Assembly: GCF_009938205.1 (NCBI RefSeq) | Contig: NZ_AP019654.1 | Coordinates: forward strand, 2,046,001-2,110,000 | Direction: 5' to 3' | Source of the DNA: Vibrio panuliri | Lineage (GTDB): Bacteria > Pseudomonadota > Gammaproteobacteria > Enterobacterales > Vibrionaceae | Length of the DNA stretch: 64,000 nt | Shown: positions 7,349-15,578 of the stretch, one piece after another | Layout: each line of letters begins with the position of its first letter | Numbering within the stretch: the stretch's first letter is position 1 | Position numbers and translations under genes: made by a program | Notes under the pieces: model-generated | What the model was told of the DNA's origin: nothing | The model's input: the letters and a program-made list of their open reading frames with translations, nothing else | Databases searched by the model: none

Positions 7349-9019
7349 TTACTCGATGATGTATAGATCTTTCGAGTAGATCTTCTCTTCTGGGTTGTTT
7401 GATGGGAATCCACCAACTTTCGGAGAAAGAAGACGAGATTTCACGTATTGGTAGATAGGTGCCAAAGGCATATCATTCGCCATCAACTTCTCAGCTTCTG
7501 CGTAAAGCGCTTTGCGCTCTTCTTCAGACTTAGAAGTGATCGCTTTTTCCATGATCTCATCATACGCTTTGCTGTCGTAGTGAATACCACCTGTCGTGTT
7601 ACCACTCTTCATTAGCGTTAGGAAAGATGATGCTTCGTTGTAGTCGCCACACCAACCAGCGCGAGCGATTTGGAAGTCACCAGAATCTTTAGTTGATAGG
7701 TAAGTTTTCCACTCTTGGTTCTCTAGCGTTACATCAACACCAAGTGTCTTCTTCCACATAGAACCAAGTGCTACTGCGACTTTCTTGTGGTTCTCAGACG
7801 TGTTGTAAAGTAGTGAGAAGTCCAGAGGGTTATCTGCACCGTAACCGGCTTCAGCAAGAAGACGTTGTGCTTCTGCATTACGCTCTTCCTGAGTCATTTT
7901 ACCGTATGCTGGCATTTCTGGATCGAAACCAGCAGTAATTTCAGGCGTTAAGAAGTAAGCAGGTTTTTGACCTTGGCCCATGATGGCATTCGCAACCACG
8001 TTGCGGTCAATGGTGTAAGAAATCGCTTTACGAACGCGAACGTCGTCGAATGGCGCTTTCTTAGTATTGAATAGGTAGTAGTAAGTACATAGGTTGCCCA
8101 CTACTGATACTGATTCAGGATGCTCTTTAGTTAGACGCTTGTAGTGTTCAAGTGGTAGTTCATTGGTAATATGAATTTCACCCGATAGGAAACGGTTCAT
8201 TTCCGATACTTGGTTTTCAATCGGTAGGAACGTTACCTTATTGATGATGGTATCAGCGTTATCCCAGTACTTCTCATTGCGCTTAAGCGTCAAACGCTCA
8301 TTCACAACCCACTCGTCTAATACATAAGCACCGTTACCAACAAAGTGCTCAGGCTTAGTCCATTGGTCACCGTACTTCTCAACAGTGGCTTTGTGCACTG
8401 GAGCTGTCGATTGGTGTCCCATCATCATAACAAAGTATGGTACTGGCGAATCGAGTTCAACAACGAGCGTATGATCGTCTAGCGCTTTAACACCTAACGT
8501 TGACTTGTCTGCTTCACCAGCGATGATTGCTTTCGCATTCTTCATCTTAGTGTATTCCATATACCAAGAGTATGGAGAAGCGGTATTAGGATCGACTAGA
8601 CGCTGGAAGCTATATACAAAGTCTTCTGCAGTGACAGGATCACCGTTTGACCATTGTGCGTCTTTACGTAGGTGGAAAGTGTAGGTTTGGTTGTCAGAGG
8701 TTTCCCAGCTTTCTGCTGCCCCTGGAAGTAGATTACCATCTGCATCTTGGTTCACTAGACCTTCAAGGATGTCACGAATCACGTGAGACTCTGGAACACC
8801 TTGAGTTTTGTGCGGGTCGATTGTTGCAACTTCAGTACCATTACCACGAACCAGTTCTTGTACTGCGGCTAGTTTAGGTTCTGCTGTTTCAGTTGTCGCT
8901 TCAGGCGCAGCAGCAGGTTGTGCTGCTTGTTTAGGCTCTGCCTGCTCACCACATCCTACGAGTGCAAGCGAAAGGCCAGCACCAACAAATAGTGAACGTG
9001 TGATTTTATTCTTATACAT
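7349..9019 (-). CDS. oppA: Oligopeptide-binding lipoprotein OppA
   Basis: Extracytoplasmic binding protein of the oligopeptide importer, SBP family 5. The start at 9019 is preferred because GGAG lies 8 nt before it and it yields a clean lipoprotein signal (MYKNKITRSLFVGAGLSL followed by ALVGC, lipid-modified Cys near residue 23); an upstream in-frame ATG at 9052 would put 11 polar residues before the signal. Family landmarks include EPATIDPHKT-like VATIDPHKTQGVPES, LRKDAQWSNGDPVTAEDFVYS and NTKKAPFDDVRVRKAISY. A Pro/Ala/Glu/Thr-rich linker follows the lipid anchor. Length 556 aa, slightly longer than the soluble enteric OppA. First gene of the opp operon. Confidence 0.93.
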   Translation of the reverse strand: MYKNKITRSLFVGAGLSLALVGCGEQAEPKQAAQPAAAPEATTETAEPKLAAVQELVRGNGTEVATIDPHKTQGVPESHVIRDILEGLVNQDADGNLLPGAAESWETSDNQTYTFHLRKDAQWSNGDPVTAEDFVYSFQRLVDPNTASPYSWYMEYTKMKNAKAIIAGEADKSTLGVKALDDHTLVVELDSPVPYFVMMMGHQSTAPVHKATVEKYGDQWTKPEHFVGNGAYVLDEWVVNERLTLKRNEKYWDNADTIINKVTFLPIENQVSEMNRFLSGEIHITNELPLEHYKRLTKEHPESVSVVGNLCTYYYLFNTKKAPFDDVRVRKAISYTIDRNVVANAIMGQGQKPAYFLTPEITAGFDPEMPAYGKMTQEERNAEAQRLLAEAGYGADNPLDFSLLYNTSENHKKVAVALGSMWKKTLGVDVTLENQEWKTYLSTKDSGDFQIARAGWCGDYNEASSFLTLMKSGNTTGGIHYDSKAYDEIMEKAITSKSEEERKALYAEAEKLMANDMPLAPIYQYVKSRLLSPKVGGFPSNNPEEKIYSKDLYIIE

Positions 9020-9556
9020 GCGTAAAACTCCGAGTTTTTCATTTGCATCCATGACTGCTCTGTATGATTACTGAACGGCAGTGTTTTAAAGTGATACAGT
9101 TCACAAAAGAAGCATATTACTCTAAAAACATACAGAGATTGCGCACACATTATCAATCATCGACGTGATTTGCCATTAAAATGTATTAAAAAATAGAATA
9201 ATTCTTTTGATACGTTCAATGAATAGCAAATAAATCTGCGTATCATTAAATAAATGACATAAATAATGGAAATTGGTTAAACCGATAGCGTGAACTACCA
9301 ATTAAACTGGAAATGATCTTTTTCCTAGCATGTTATACCACACCAGCGAATAATTGATTAACATTATTCTCACATGGTGGCGGCAATATAACACAATCCA
9401 CACGAATAGATTTGGCAATTGAGAAACACATCACAGATGTTGTGACATGAGTAGTTAGGTCAAGTATGGTGGCTAACGAAACTGAGTTAAGCTGGTTATT
9501 TTTTACACAAAAAAGCCCCTTCAAAAGGGGCTTTTGTTCATCCAAAAGGTGATCAA
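9020..9556. other. Intergenic region upstream of oppA
   Basis: A 537-bp A+T-rich stretch between oppA and the dehydrogenase gene. It must hold the oppA promoter, but I see no unambiguous -35/-10 pair. TCACA-N5-TGTGA at 9431-9445 is an inverted repeat of unknown role. The end nearest the dehydrogenase carries that gene's terminator. An open frame at 9333-9545 overlaps the terminator and looks non-coding. Confidence 0.6.
9507..9537 (-). terminator. Terminator of the SDR gene
   Basis: Minus-strand hairpin with 11-bp perfect arms AAAAGCCCCTT / AAGGGGCTTTT (9511-9535) followed by more T, about 20 nt after the dehydrogenase stop. Confidence 0.88.
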
Positions 9557-10276
9557 TTAAGGCTGTTGGCGAGTCGGTGCGATCACGATTTCACGCACAC
9601 AAACACCTTGCGGCTGGTTATAAGCATATTCTACTGCTCTAGCAATATCATCAGAGGCTAATACTCCACCCATTTCCTCTTTCCAACTATCGTAACCCGC
9701 TTTGATTTCATCTGAAGAGGTATGCGAAAGCAGTTCAGTCTCAACGGCTCCAGGCGCAATAGTGGTCACTCGAACATCATAGTTCGCCACTTCTTCGCGA
9801 ACATTCTCTGAGATAGCATGCACAGCAAACTTAGTTCCACAATAAGCGGCATGATTTGGAAACGTTTTGCGTCCAGCAACAGAACTAATGTTGATGATGG
9901 TTCCCGCACGACGTTGTTTCATCGGAGCCAGTACTGCTTGCATACCGTTCATCAAACCAATGACGTTCACGTCAAACATTCGTTTCCACTCTTGTGGGTC
10001 TTGAACATCAAGTTCACTCAGCAGCATTACACCAGCGTTGTTAACAATGCAATCTGTTGGGCCAAACTGTTCTTCTGCTTTCGCGATTGCCGCTGCGAAT
10101 GAAACATTGTCCAGCACGTCGACCTTCTCACAAAGCGTATTTGGCAAATCTAATGCTTGCAGGCGTTCAACTCGGCGCGCGATCAGTAGCAATGGATGGC
10201 CAGCCTCACTTAAACGACGTGCAATTGCTTCACCAATACCAGAACTTGCACCTGTAATCACAACTAATTTTTTCAT
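9557..10276 (-). CDS. Short-chain dehydrogenase/reductase (SDR)
   Basis: Classical SDR, 239 aa, cytoplasmic NAD(P)-dependent oxidoreductase. The cofactor motif TGASSGIG begins at about residue 8, NNAG at about 83, the catalytic Ser is in NISSVAG and the catalytic pair in YCGTK. The start MKKLVVITG at 10276 is preferred; the open frame runs 29 codons further upstream, but that stretch is hydrophobic, unlike the family and overlaps the promoter region shared with the divergent LysR gene. The substrate cannot be told from sequence. Divergent transcription from a LysR gene suggests that regulator controls it. Confidence 0.87.
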   Translation of the reverse strand: MKKLVVITGASSGIGEAIARRLSEAGHPLLLIARRVERLQALDLPNTLCEKVDVLDNVSFAAAIAKAEEQFGPTDCIVNNAGVMLLSELDVQDPQEWKRMFDVNVIGLMNGMQAVLAPMKQRRAGTIINISSVAGRKTFPNHAAYCGTKFAVHAISENVREEVANYDVRVTTIAPGAVETELLSHTSSDEIKAGYDSWKEEMGGVLASDDIARAVEYAYNQPQGVCVREIVIAPTRQQP

Positions 10277-10444
10277 TATTATCTCCAAACATTCTGATTT
10301 GCCGAAGACCTTCTGCGGCAATAACGACATATTACTCAGTGTCGGATAGTTGATATATAGCATTTAAGTTCAAACACTGTTGCACAGGTGCAACAATCTG
10401 CCATACTGCGATTATCGCCTCCCTTACTATTTTGTCCTTGGATT

Positions 10445-11344
10445 ATGCTGAACAATATTAATCTCGCTGATATTCGCTCGTTTGTGTTGATAGCCAAACT
10501 CGGGAACTTCACTAAAGCGGCCAATGCGCTTGAAGTTTCTCGTTCCCATGTATCGAGACAAATTAGTGCGTTGGAAAAACAGATGGGTGTCACGTTGTTG
10601 ACTCGCACCACGCGAACGCTTCGCCTAACTCAGGCAGGAGAGCGCTTTTTCCATCAATGTGAAACTGCCATGCAGCAGATAGACCAAGCCTTAATTGCGG
10701 CGGTTGACGACACTCAAAATCCGCAGGGATTAATACGCGTCAACTGTGTCGGAGGCTACTTAGGTGAAGAAATGATTGCTCAAGCGATTGGCGAGTTTAT
10801 GTTGCAGTATCCGCAAATGACCGTCGACTTAGACTTTTCTAGCCCCCGTATCGACTTGATTGAAGATCAATTTGATATCGCCTTTCGCATGGGAGAATTG
10901 GAAGACGCGGGCTTTATTGCGCGCAAGCTAATGAATGTTGAAATGGTGACACTGGCAAGCCCTGACTATATTGCTAAATTTGGTTCACCTTCCCACCCTA
11001 AAGAGTTGGTTGAACATCGAACCCTAACAGGCTCTGTAACCAAATGGAGCTTTGTCCATGCGACGCAGGCTGACAAACATTACGATTGTCACGTTAAAGG
11101 CAAACTTACTTGTAAAAATGGGCGTGCATTGGTCAAGGCTTGTTTACTGGGTAACGGTTTAATTCGTGTACCCAAGATCTATTGCGAAAATGAAATCAAC
11201 CGCGGCGAACTGGTACCAGTAATGGCTGATTGGCGCATCAATAGTGTTCCGTTTTCTGCTATTTTCCACAAAGATCGCTACCAACCACAAAGAATACGAG
11301 TTTTTGTTGATTTTGTTACAAAATGGTTTTCATTACATCGCTAA
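10445..11344 (+). CDS. LysR-family transcriptional regulator
   Basis: LysR-type regulator, 299 aa. The N-terminal winged HTH reads FTKAANALEVSRSHVSRQISALEKQMG, followed by the effector-binding domain (CrgA/YafC-like branch, judging by the LTRTTRTLRLTQAGERF stretch). The ATG at 10445 gives a standard N-terminus; the frame stays open upstream to 10388 but those residues are not family-like. Divergent from the SDR gene with 168 bp between start codons, the normal setting for a LysR regulator and its target. Effector unknown. Confidence 0.88.
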   Translation: MLNNINLADIRSFVLIAKLGNFTKAANALEVSRSHVSRQISALEKQMGVTLLTRTTRTLRLTQAGERFFHQCETAMQQIDQALIAAVDDTQNPQGLIRVNCVGGYLGEEMIAQAIGEFMLQYPQMTVDLDFSSPRIDLIEDQFDIAFRMGELEDAGFIARKLMNVEMVTLASPDYIAKFGSPSHPKELVEHRTLTGSVTKWSFVHATQADKHYDCHVKGKLTCKNGRALVKACLLGNGLIRVPKIYCENEINRGELVPVMADWRINSVPFSAIFHKDRYQPQRIRVFVDFVTKWFSLHR

Positions 11345-11806
11345 CTTTATTCACTTACAAACATTGATCGTGCAAATATATAAAACCCGGCGGATTATGC
11401 AAAATTGTCAGAGAAAACCTACAAAATAAACCATTGTAATTTATGAATTTTTTACATAGTCTGTTTTTATTTTGACAGTCACTTTATTGCTGCTAAAATC
11501 GCCGCGTTAATAGTGACTAAAAAGATCTACCGTGCCCAAATTTGTATCGACCTCAATGGTTGTTTACCGTACATTTTTCTTTTCATATTCCGCCCGAATC
11601 ACTGCACTTTTGCATTAAAAACTCGTGGTTAACACACCAAACACCATAGGGCTTCACATTCGCACAAGGTAGGTTTTGCTCATCACTTATCTACGGTACT
11701 TCCGGTTATTTGTTAGCGCTTATCTCTCATTAAGATTATGAGCGTCTCTTAAAGCCGACTCAGTAGCAAAGCATCATGAGCTGTGGTCTAAACAAAGGCA
11801 AAATGC
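11345..11806. other. Intergenic region and long leader upstream of vieA
   Basis: A 462-bp stretch between the LysR gene and vieA with no credible open frame. It holds a good sigma-70 promoter (listed separately) about 300 bp before vieA, which would give an untranslated leader of roughly 300 nt. No remnant of a sensor kinase gene is visible. Confidence 0.6.
11472..11499 (+). promoter_or_regulatory. Sigma-70 promoter for vieAB
   Basis: Perfect -35 TTGACA (11472-11477), 16-bp spacer and -10 TAAAAT (11494-11499), directed toward vieA. Confidence 0.6.
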
Positions 11807-13546
11807 ATGAAAATACTCATTATTGAAGATGATATCATCCAAGCGACTAAGCTAAAGCTGTCTCTCATTGCTTTGGGCTATCATGAAATTGCTTTGGCAA
11901 GAGAAGCAAAAACCGCATTGGAAATCTGCCAAAATGAACAGATAGACTTTATTATCTGTGACATCAACTTGCCCGACATGGACGGTGTTCAAGTCCTTTC
12001 CCAGTTGTCTGCTATTGCGCCTAACCTCAATATCGCTATTCACAGCGCGATGAAAGAGGACGTGATAGAACTAACCAGCAATATGTGTGTTGCCGCGGGC
12101 TTTAAGTTCGTCACCACAATCAACAAACCACATTCACTCGCAGCGCTGCAACAAGTGTTCGAACGCTTGAAAAGCGGCAGTGAAACATATACAGAAGACG
12201 CAAAACACATTCAGCTGACTGAGCAAGAAGTGCTCACTGCATTCGAGCAAAATTGGTTTACTAACTACTATCAACCCCAGTTCAACGCGCAAACCAAACA
12301 AGTTGTCGGTGTTGAGGCGCTAATTCGATGCATTCATCCAAGATATGGGGTGCTAACACCTGCCAGTTTCCTCGATACGATTCATCAACTGGGGTTAAGC
12401 AGTCGTTTGTTCTGGCATGTCGCGGAAAAATCTATTTCTGCGATTTCGTTACTCAACAACAGCATCCATCTGTCAATCAACTTGAGTCAGTCCAACTTTG
12501 AAGAAGATATGTGTGATGATCTGCTTGCTCTTTGCAAGGATTACCATTTCTCACCATCCAGACTGGTACTGGAGTTGACGGAACATGAAGCCTACAGCTA
12601 TACCCGTAACTCTTTAGCAAACCTTGCTCGTTTGCGTATGCATGGTATTTGTCTCTCGATTGACGATTTTGGAACGGGGCATGCTTCTCTGAGTCAACTG
12701 GCGCTGTTGCCATTTACAGAGTTAAAAATTGACCGCAGTTTCGTTAAAAACATCACTAATGATTATCGCAACCAGCAATTGGCCGGGATGTGCGTTCAGT
12801 TGGCGAACTCGCTTGGCCTGAATTGCGTCGTCGAAGGCATTGAAGACGAAGAAACACTGCAATACCTCATTAGCCTTGGGGTGGACTGTTATCAAGGCTT
12901 CCACGCGTGCAAACCGTTGCCAATCTCAGCCTTGTGGGAATATGTTGGCCACCACTTAGAGCCCGATACACTGACCACGACGCATCATCAGCACGATGCG
13001 GTGATCATGAGTCCAAACAGTGCCTCATCGCACGCCATTTGCAAGACGATGGCAAAAGAAGGGTTGTTTGCCAGCATCGAAATCGTTCGCGTGATTAATC
13101 AATTAACTGATAACCAAAACATTCAACATATCAGTCTGTTAGTTATCGATATGGATTTTATCGAAGGCGATGTCAATGAGATGATTGCTCAGTTGAGTGC
13201 GACTAACTTTGTTGGCTCAATCTGCCTATTGGAAGGCAATAACCCTATCGCCCATGAAGTAAGCAACCAGAGCTACTATTGCTTTGTCGCGAATAAAAAC
13301 CCTCGCTACGTCAAAACCATCGCCTCGACACTGAGCGATAGGGACAAAGCGAGCATCCAAAAAATTTACCAACTGCTGTCAACACAAGAGATCAACGTTG
13401 CCAACTTGCTATTAAATGGCTATAACAACAAGAAAATCGCTGCCACACTTGAGATCAGTGAAAAGACAGTAAGTACCTACAAAAATCGAATATTTAAAAA
13501 ACTAGACATTCAATCTGTTATCGAGTTGGCGCAATTTAGTAAGTAA
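11807..13546 (+). CDS. vieA: VieA-type response regulator with EAL phosphodiesterase and LuxR HTH
   Basis: Cytoplasmic response regulator, 579 aa, in three parts: receiver (residues 1-125, phospho-acceptor D52 in CDINLPDMDG, acidic pocket EDD 7-9), EAL domain (about 150-385) and a C-terminal LuxR-type HTH (about 515-575, NNKKIAATLEISEKTVSTYKN). The EAL catalytic set is intact: VEALIR, NLSQSNF, LELTE, DDFGTGHAS, LKIDRSFV, VVEGIED and YQGF, so it should hydrolyse cyclic-di-GMP. This receiver-EAL-HTH order is that of V. cholerae VieA. Start ATG follows AAAGG by about 9 nt. vieB begins directly after the stop. The cognate hybrid kinase VieS is not encoded upstream. Confidence 0.9.
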   Translation: MKILIIEDDIIQATKLKLSLIALGYHEIALAREAKTALEICQNEQIDFIICDINLPDMDGVQVLSQLSAIAPNLNIAIHSAMKEDVIELTSNMCVAAGFKFVTTINKPHSLAALQQVFERLKSGSETYTEDAKHIQLTEQEVLTAFEQNWFTNYYQPQFNAQTKQVVGVEALIRCIHPRYGVLTPASFLDTIHQLGLSSRLFWHVAEKSISAISLLNNSIHLSINLSQSNFEEDMCDDLLALCKDYHFSPSRLVLELTEHEAYSYTRNSLANLARLRMHGICLSIDDFGTGHASLSQLALLPFTELKIDRSFVKNITNDYRNQQLAGMCVQLANSLGLNCVVEGIEDEETLQYLISLGVDCYQGFHACKPLPISALWEYVGHHLEPDTLTTTHHQHDAVIMSPNSASSHAICKTMAKEGLFASIEIVRVINQLTDNQNIQHISLLVIDMDFIEGDVNEMIAQLSATNFVGSICLLEGNNPIAHEVSNQSYYCFVANKNPRYVKTIASTLSDRDKASIQKIYQLLSTQEINVANLLLNGYNNKKIAATLEISEKTVSTYKNRIFKKLDIQSVIELAQFSK

Positions 13547-15172
13547 ATGAAATCTTTCTCCAATTTAAAAGTGTTAATCATTGATGACGCTTCAATTGTT
13601 ATCGTCACGCTAAAAAGCATGTTAGTCAAAATCGGCTTCAATGATCGGCTGATTAACTATTGCTCTACCTCCAGAGCGGGCATCCAAATCGCCCGCCAAG
13701 AACAGTACGATTTGATCTTGTGCGACTACAACTTAGGTCGTGGGATGAATGGCAAGCAAGTATTTGAAGAGATGAGATATCACGGCCTGCTGCATGATAA
13801 ATCCGTGTTTATCTTGATTACCGGAGAAAGCTCGTCCACTGTCGTTCATTCCATTATTGAACTGAAACCGGATGATTACTTGCTCAAACCTTTCAACGTT
13901 ATGTCGTTGAAAGAGAGGGTGACGTCTGCACTGAATCGTAAGCACGCGCTGTACCAGCTGTATCAAATGCAAAGTAAACATCAGTTTGAGCAAGGGCTTG
14001 AATTGTGTGATGAGTTGCTGCCCTTTTACCCTCAGTATCAATTCATCATCGCGCGATTTAAAGGTGAGTTCCTTAACCGCTTACAATTGCACGATGAATC
14101 GAAGAAGCTTTACGAAAGTATTCTAGAGCGCCGCAACTATGACTGGGCAACGATTGGCTTAGCCAACTCGCTGATGCATCTTGGGGACAAGAAAACAGCC
14201 CAAGCGATGATCAATAAATTGCTCGCATCAAAGCCGAACAGTACCGTCTTTCGTACCGCTGCTGCTAACCTCAGTTTGGTCAATAATCAGATCCCATCCG
14301 CTATTCGTCACTTTGAATTGGCAAGTAAAATAGTGCGTGGCAACTCCGAACGTGAACTGGTTATTTGCAACCTTTGCTTAGCGGTCGGAGACTACCAAAA
14401 TGCGCTGGAGCGCTATCGTATTTACATGGAGATCAACAAAGAAACCTACCGAAATACGATATACGCAAAACTCAACTTAATTCGAATCATTCTCTACTCT
14501 TGCTATAACTGCGCACCAGAGCAAAAAGTCGCGAGATTGAACGAAGCGAAGAGTCTCTATACTCAAGTCGCAGGAATGAAGGAAGCAGCCAAACTGCAAG
14601 TTGAACTCGATCTGATGTTGGCGCATATTGCCCTCGAAGAGCAACAGTATCGATTGGCGATCAGCAAGTTGAACCAAGTGCATCGTCAACTTGAATTGGC
14701 GCACTTCTACCCGTTCAACCAATTCGCTTGGCTACTCAATCATATGAATTTTGATACTGAGTTTAGTAAGCTTATCCCTAGGTGCAGTGAAAGTATTCAG
14801 CGCAAGCAAAATGAGAATATTTACGCCAGCCAAATCACAATGCTTGAGCAACTGCAACAAGCAAATGTAGATAAACTTCAATGGCTTGAAAGTAAGCATA
14901 AGTATATCCAAGCCAACAAAATGACGCTCACGGAACTGCTTAAGATCTACATTGAAATCAATCAAAAGTGTCCGTTTTTGCAGTCTGTTTGCATGAGTAT
15001 AATCAAGCTATTAGCCAAGCGTTTACCAAGAGAAGCCGATATCAATATGCTCAAGCGAGTCGTTGAACAGTGCGATGGCTTAATTAGACAGTTGATGGAA
15101 CCGGAAGAACTGGACAAAGCCAACTATCAACAACTCTACACCTCAATCATTGATAACTACTCTGATCGTTAA
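13547..15172 (+). CDS. vieB: VieB-type receiver-TPR response regulator
   Basis: Second response regulator, 541 aa: receiver at residues about 7-130 (phospho-acceptor D60 in LILCDYNLG, conserved Lys in LLKPFN), then helical TPR-like repeats over about 140-470. There is no output DNA-binding or catalytic domain. In V. cholerae VieB modulates phosphotransfer from VieS to VieA. The ATG follows the vieA TAA with no gap and no separate Shine-Dalgarno sequence, so translation is coupled. A strong terminator follows immediately, making vieAB a two-gene operon here. Confidence 0.88.
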   Translation: MKSFSNLKVLIIDDASIVIVTLKSMLVKIGFNDRLINYCSTSRAGIQIARQEQYDLILCDYNLGRGMNGKQVFEEMRYHGLLHDKSVFILITGESSSTVVHSIIELKPDDYLLKPFNVMSLKERVTSALNRKHALYQLYQMQSKHQFEQGLELCDELLPFYPQYQFIIARFKGEFLNRLQLHDESKKLYESILERRNYDWATIGLANSLMHLGDKKTAQAMINKLLASKPNSTVFRTAAANLSLVNNQIPSAIRHFELASKIVRGNSERELVICNLCLAVGDYQNALERYRIYMEINKETYRNTIYAKLNLIRIILYSCYNCAPEQKVARLNEAKSLYTQVAGMKEAAKLQVELDLMLAHIALEEQQYRLAISKLNQVHRQLELAHFYPFNQFAWLLNHMNFDTEFSKLIPRCSESIQRKQNENIYASQITMLEQLQQANVDKLQWLESKHKYIQANKMTLTELLKIYIEINQKCPFLQSVCMSIIKLLAKRLPREADINMLKRVVEQCDGLIRQLMEPEELDKANYQQLYTSIIDNYSDR

Positions 15173-15373
15173 GTCCCTTCGGGGACTTTTTTTGTACTTA
15201 GATGAACTCAATGCACTTAATGCAGCAAGAAGGACTTGGTTTGCAGACAGACAACGAGTTGAAGCTCCAGTGGTTCTAAACCCAAAATCGTTAACAGCCT
15301 CTACGACCCCGTGACAATACTCTGAATCCGGTATCTTAAAGTCACTTACGCATATCGCCGCAATTTTTGCCAT
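15143..15373 (-). CDS. Small open frame, hypothetical
   Basis: A 76-codon minus-strand frame starting MAKIAAICVSDFKIPDSEYC, preceded by GAGAGG 5-6 nt before the ATG. It overlaps the last 30 nt of vieB and runs across the vieB terminator. I do not recognise the protein; there is no signal peptide or membrane helix. The good ribosome binding site is the main argument for it, and the overlap with a terminator the main argument against. Confidence 0.22.
   Translation of the reverse strand: MAKIAAICVSDFKIPDSEYCHGVVEAVNDFGFRTTGASTRCLSANQVLLAALSALSSSKYKKSPRRDLTIRVVIND
15171..15193 (+). terminator. Terminator of vieAB
   Basis: AAGTCCC-TTCG-GGGACTT with a UUCG tetraloop followed by T, starting inside the vieB stop codon. 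Confidence 0.9.
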
Positions 15374-15578
15374 TCATTCCTCTCACGATCTAGCCAACTC
15401 AATATCGGTTCAACTTCGCGACAAATTCAATCCGTTTTTTGTCGGAATTGACCTACAAAACCCGTCATTTTTACCACCCAATATTACTCGTCACGATTAA
15501 ATTTATTAATTAGTTGATGACGTGCTACATGGATAAAATCCCTGCAAATTTAATAACTTAACCATAAGAATTTCCTGA

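Noticed and set aside
9431..9445. TCACA-N5-TGTGA upstream of oppA as a CRP site
   Set aside because: The half-sites are inverted relative to the CRP consensus and the spacing is 5, and it is about 400 bp from the gene.
9333..9545. 70-codon minus-strand frame between oppA and the dehydrogenase
   Set aside because: Its start lies beyond and its first codons inside the dehydrogenase terminator hairpin; composition is not protein-like.
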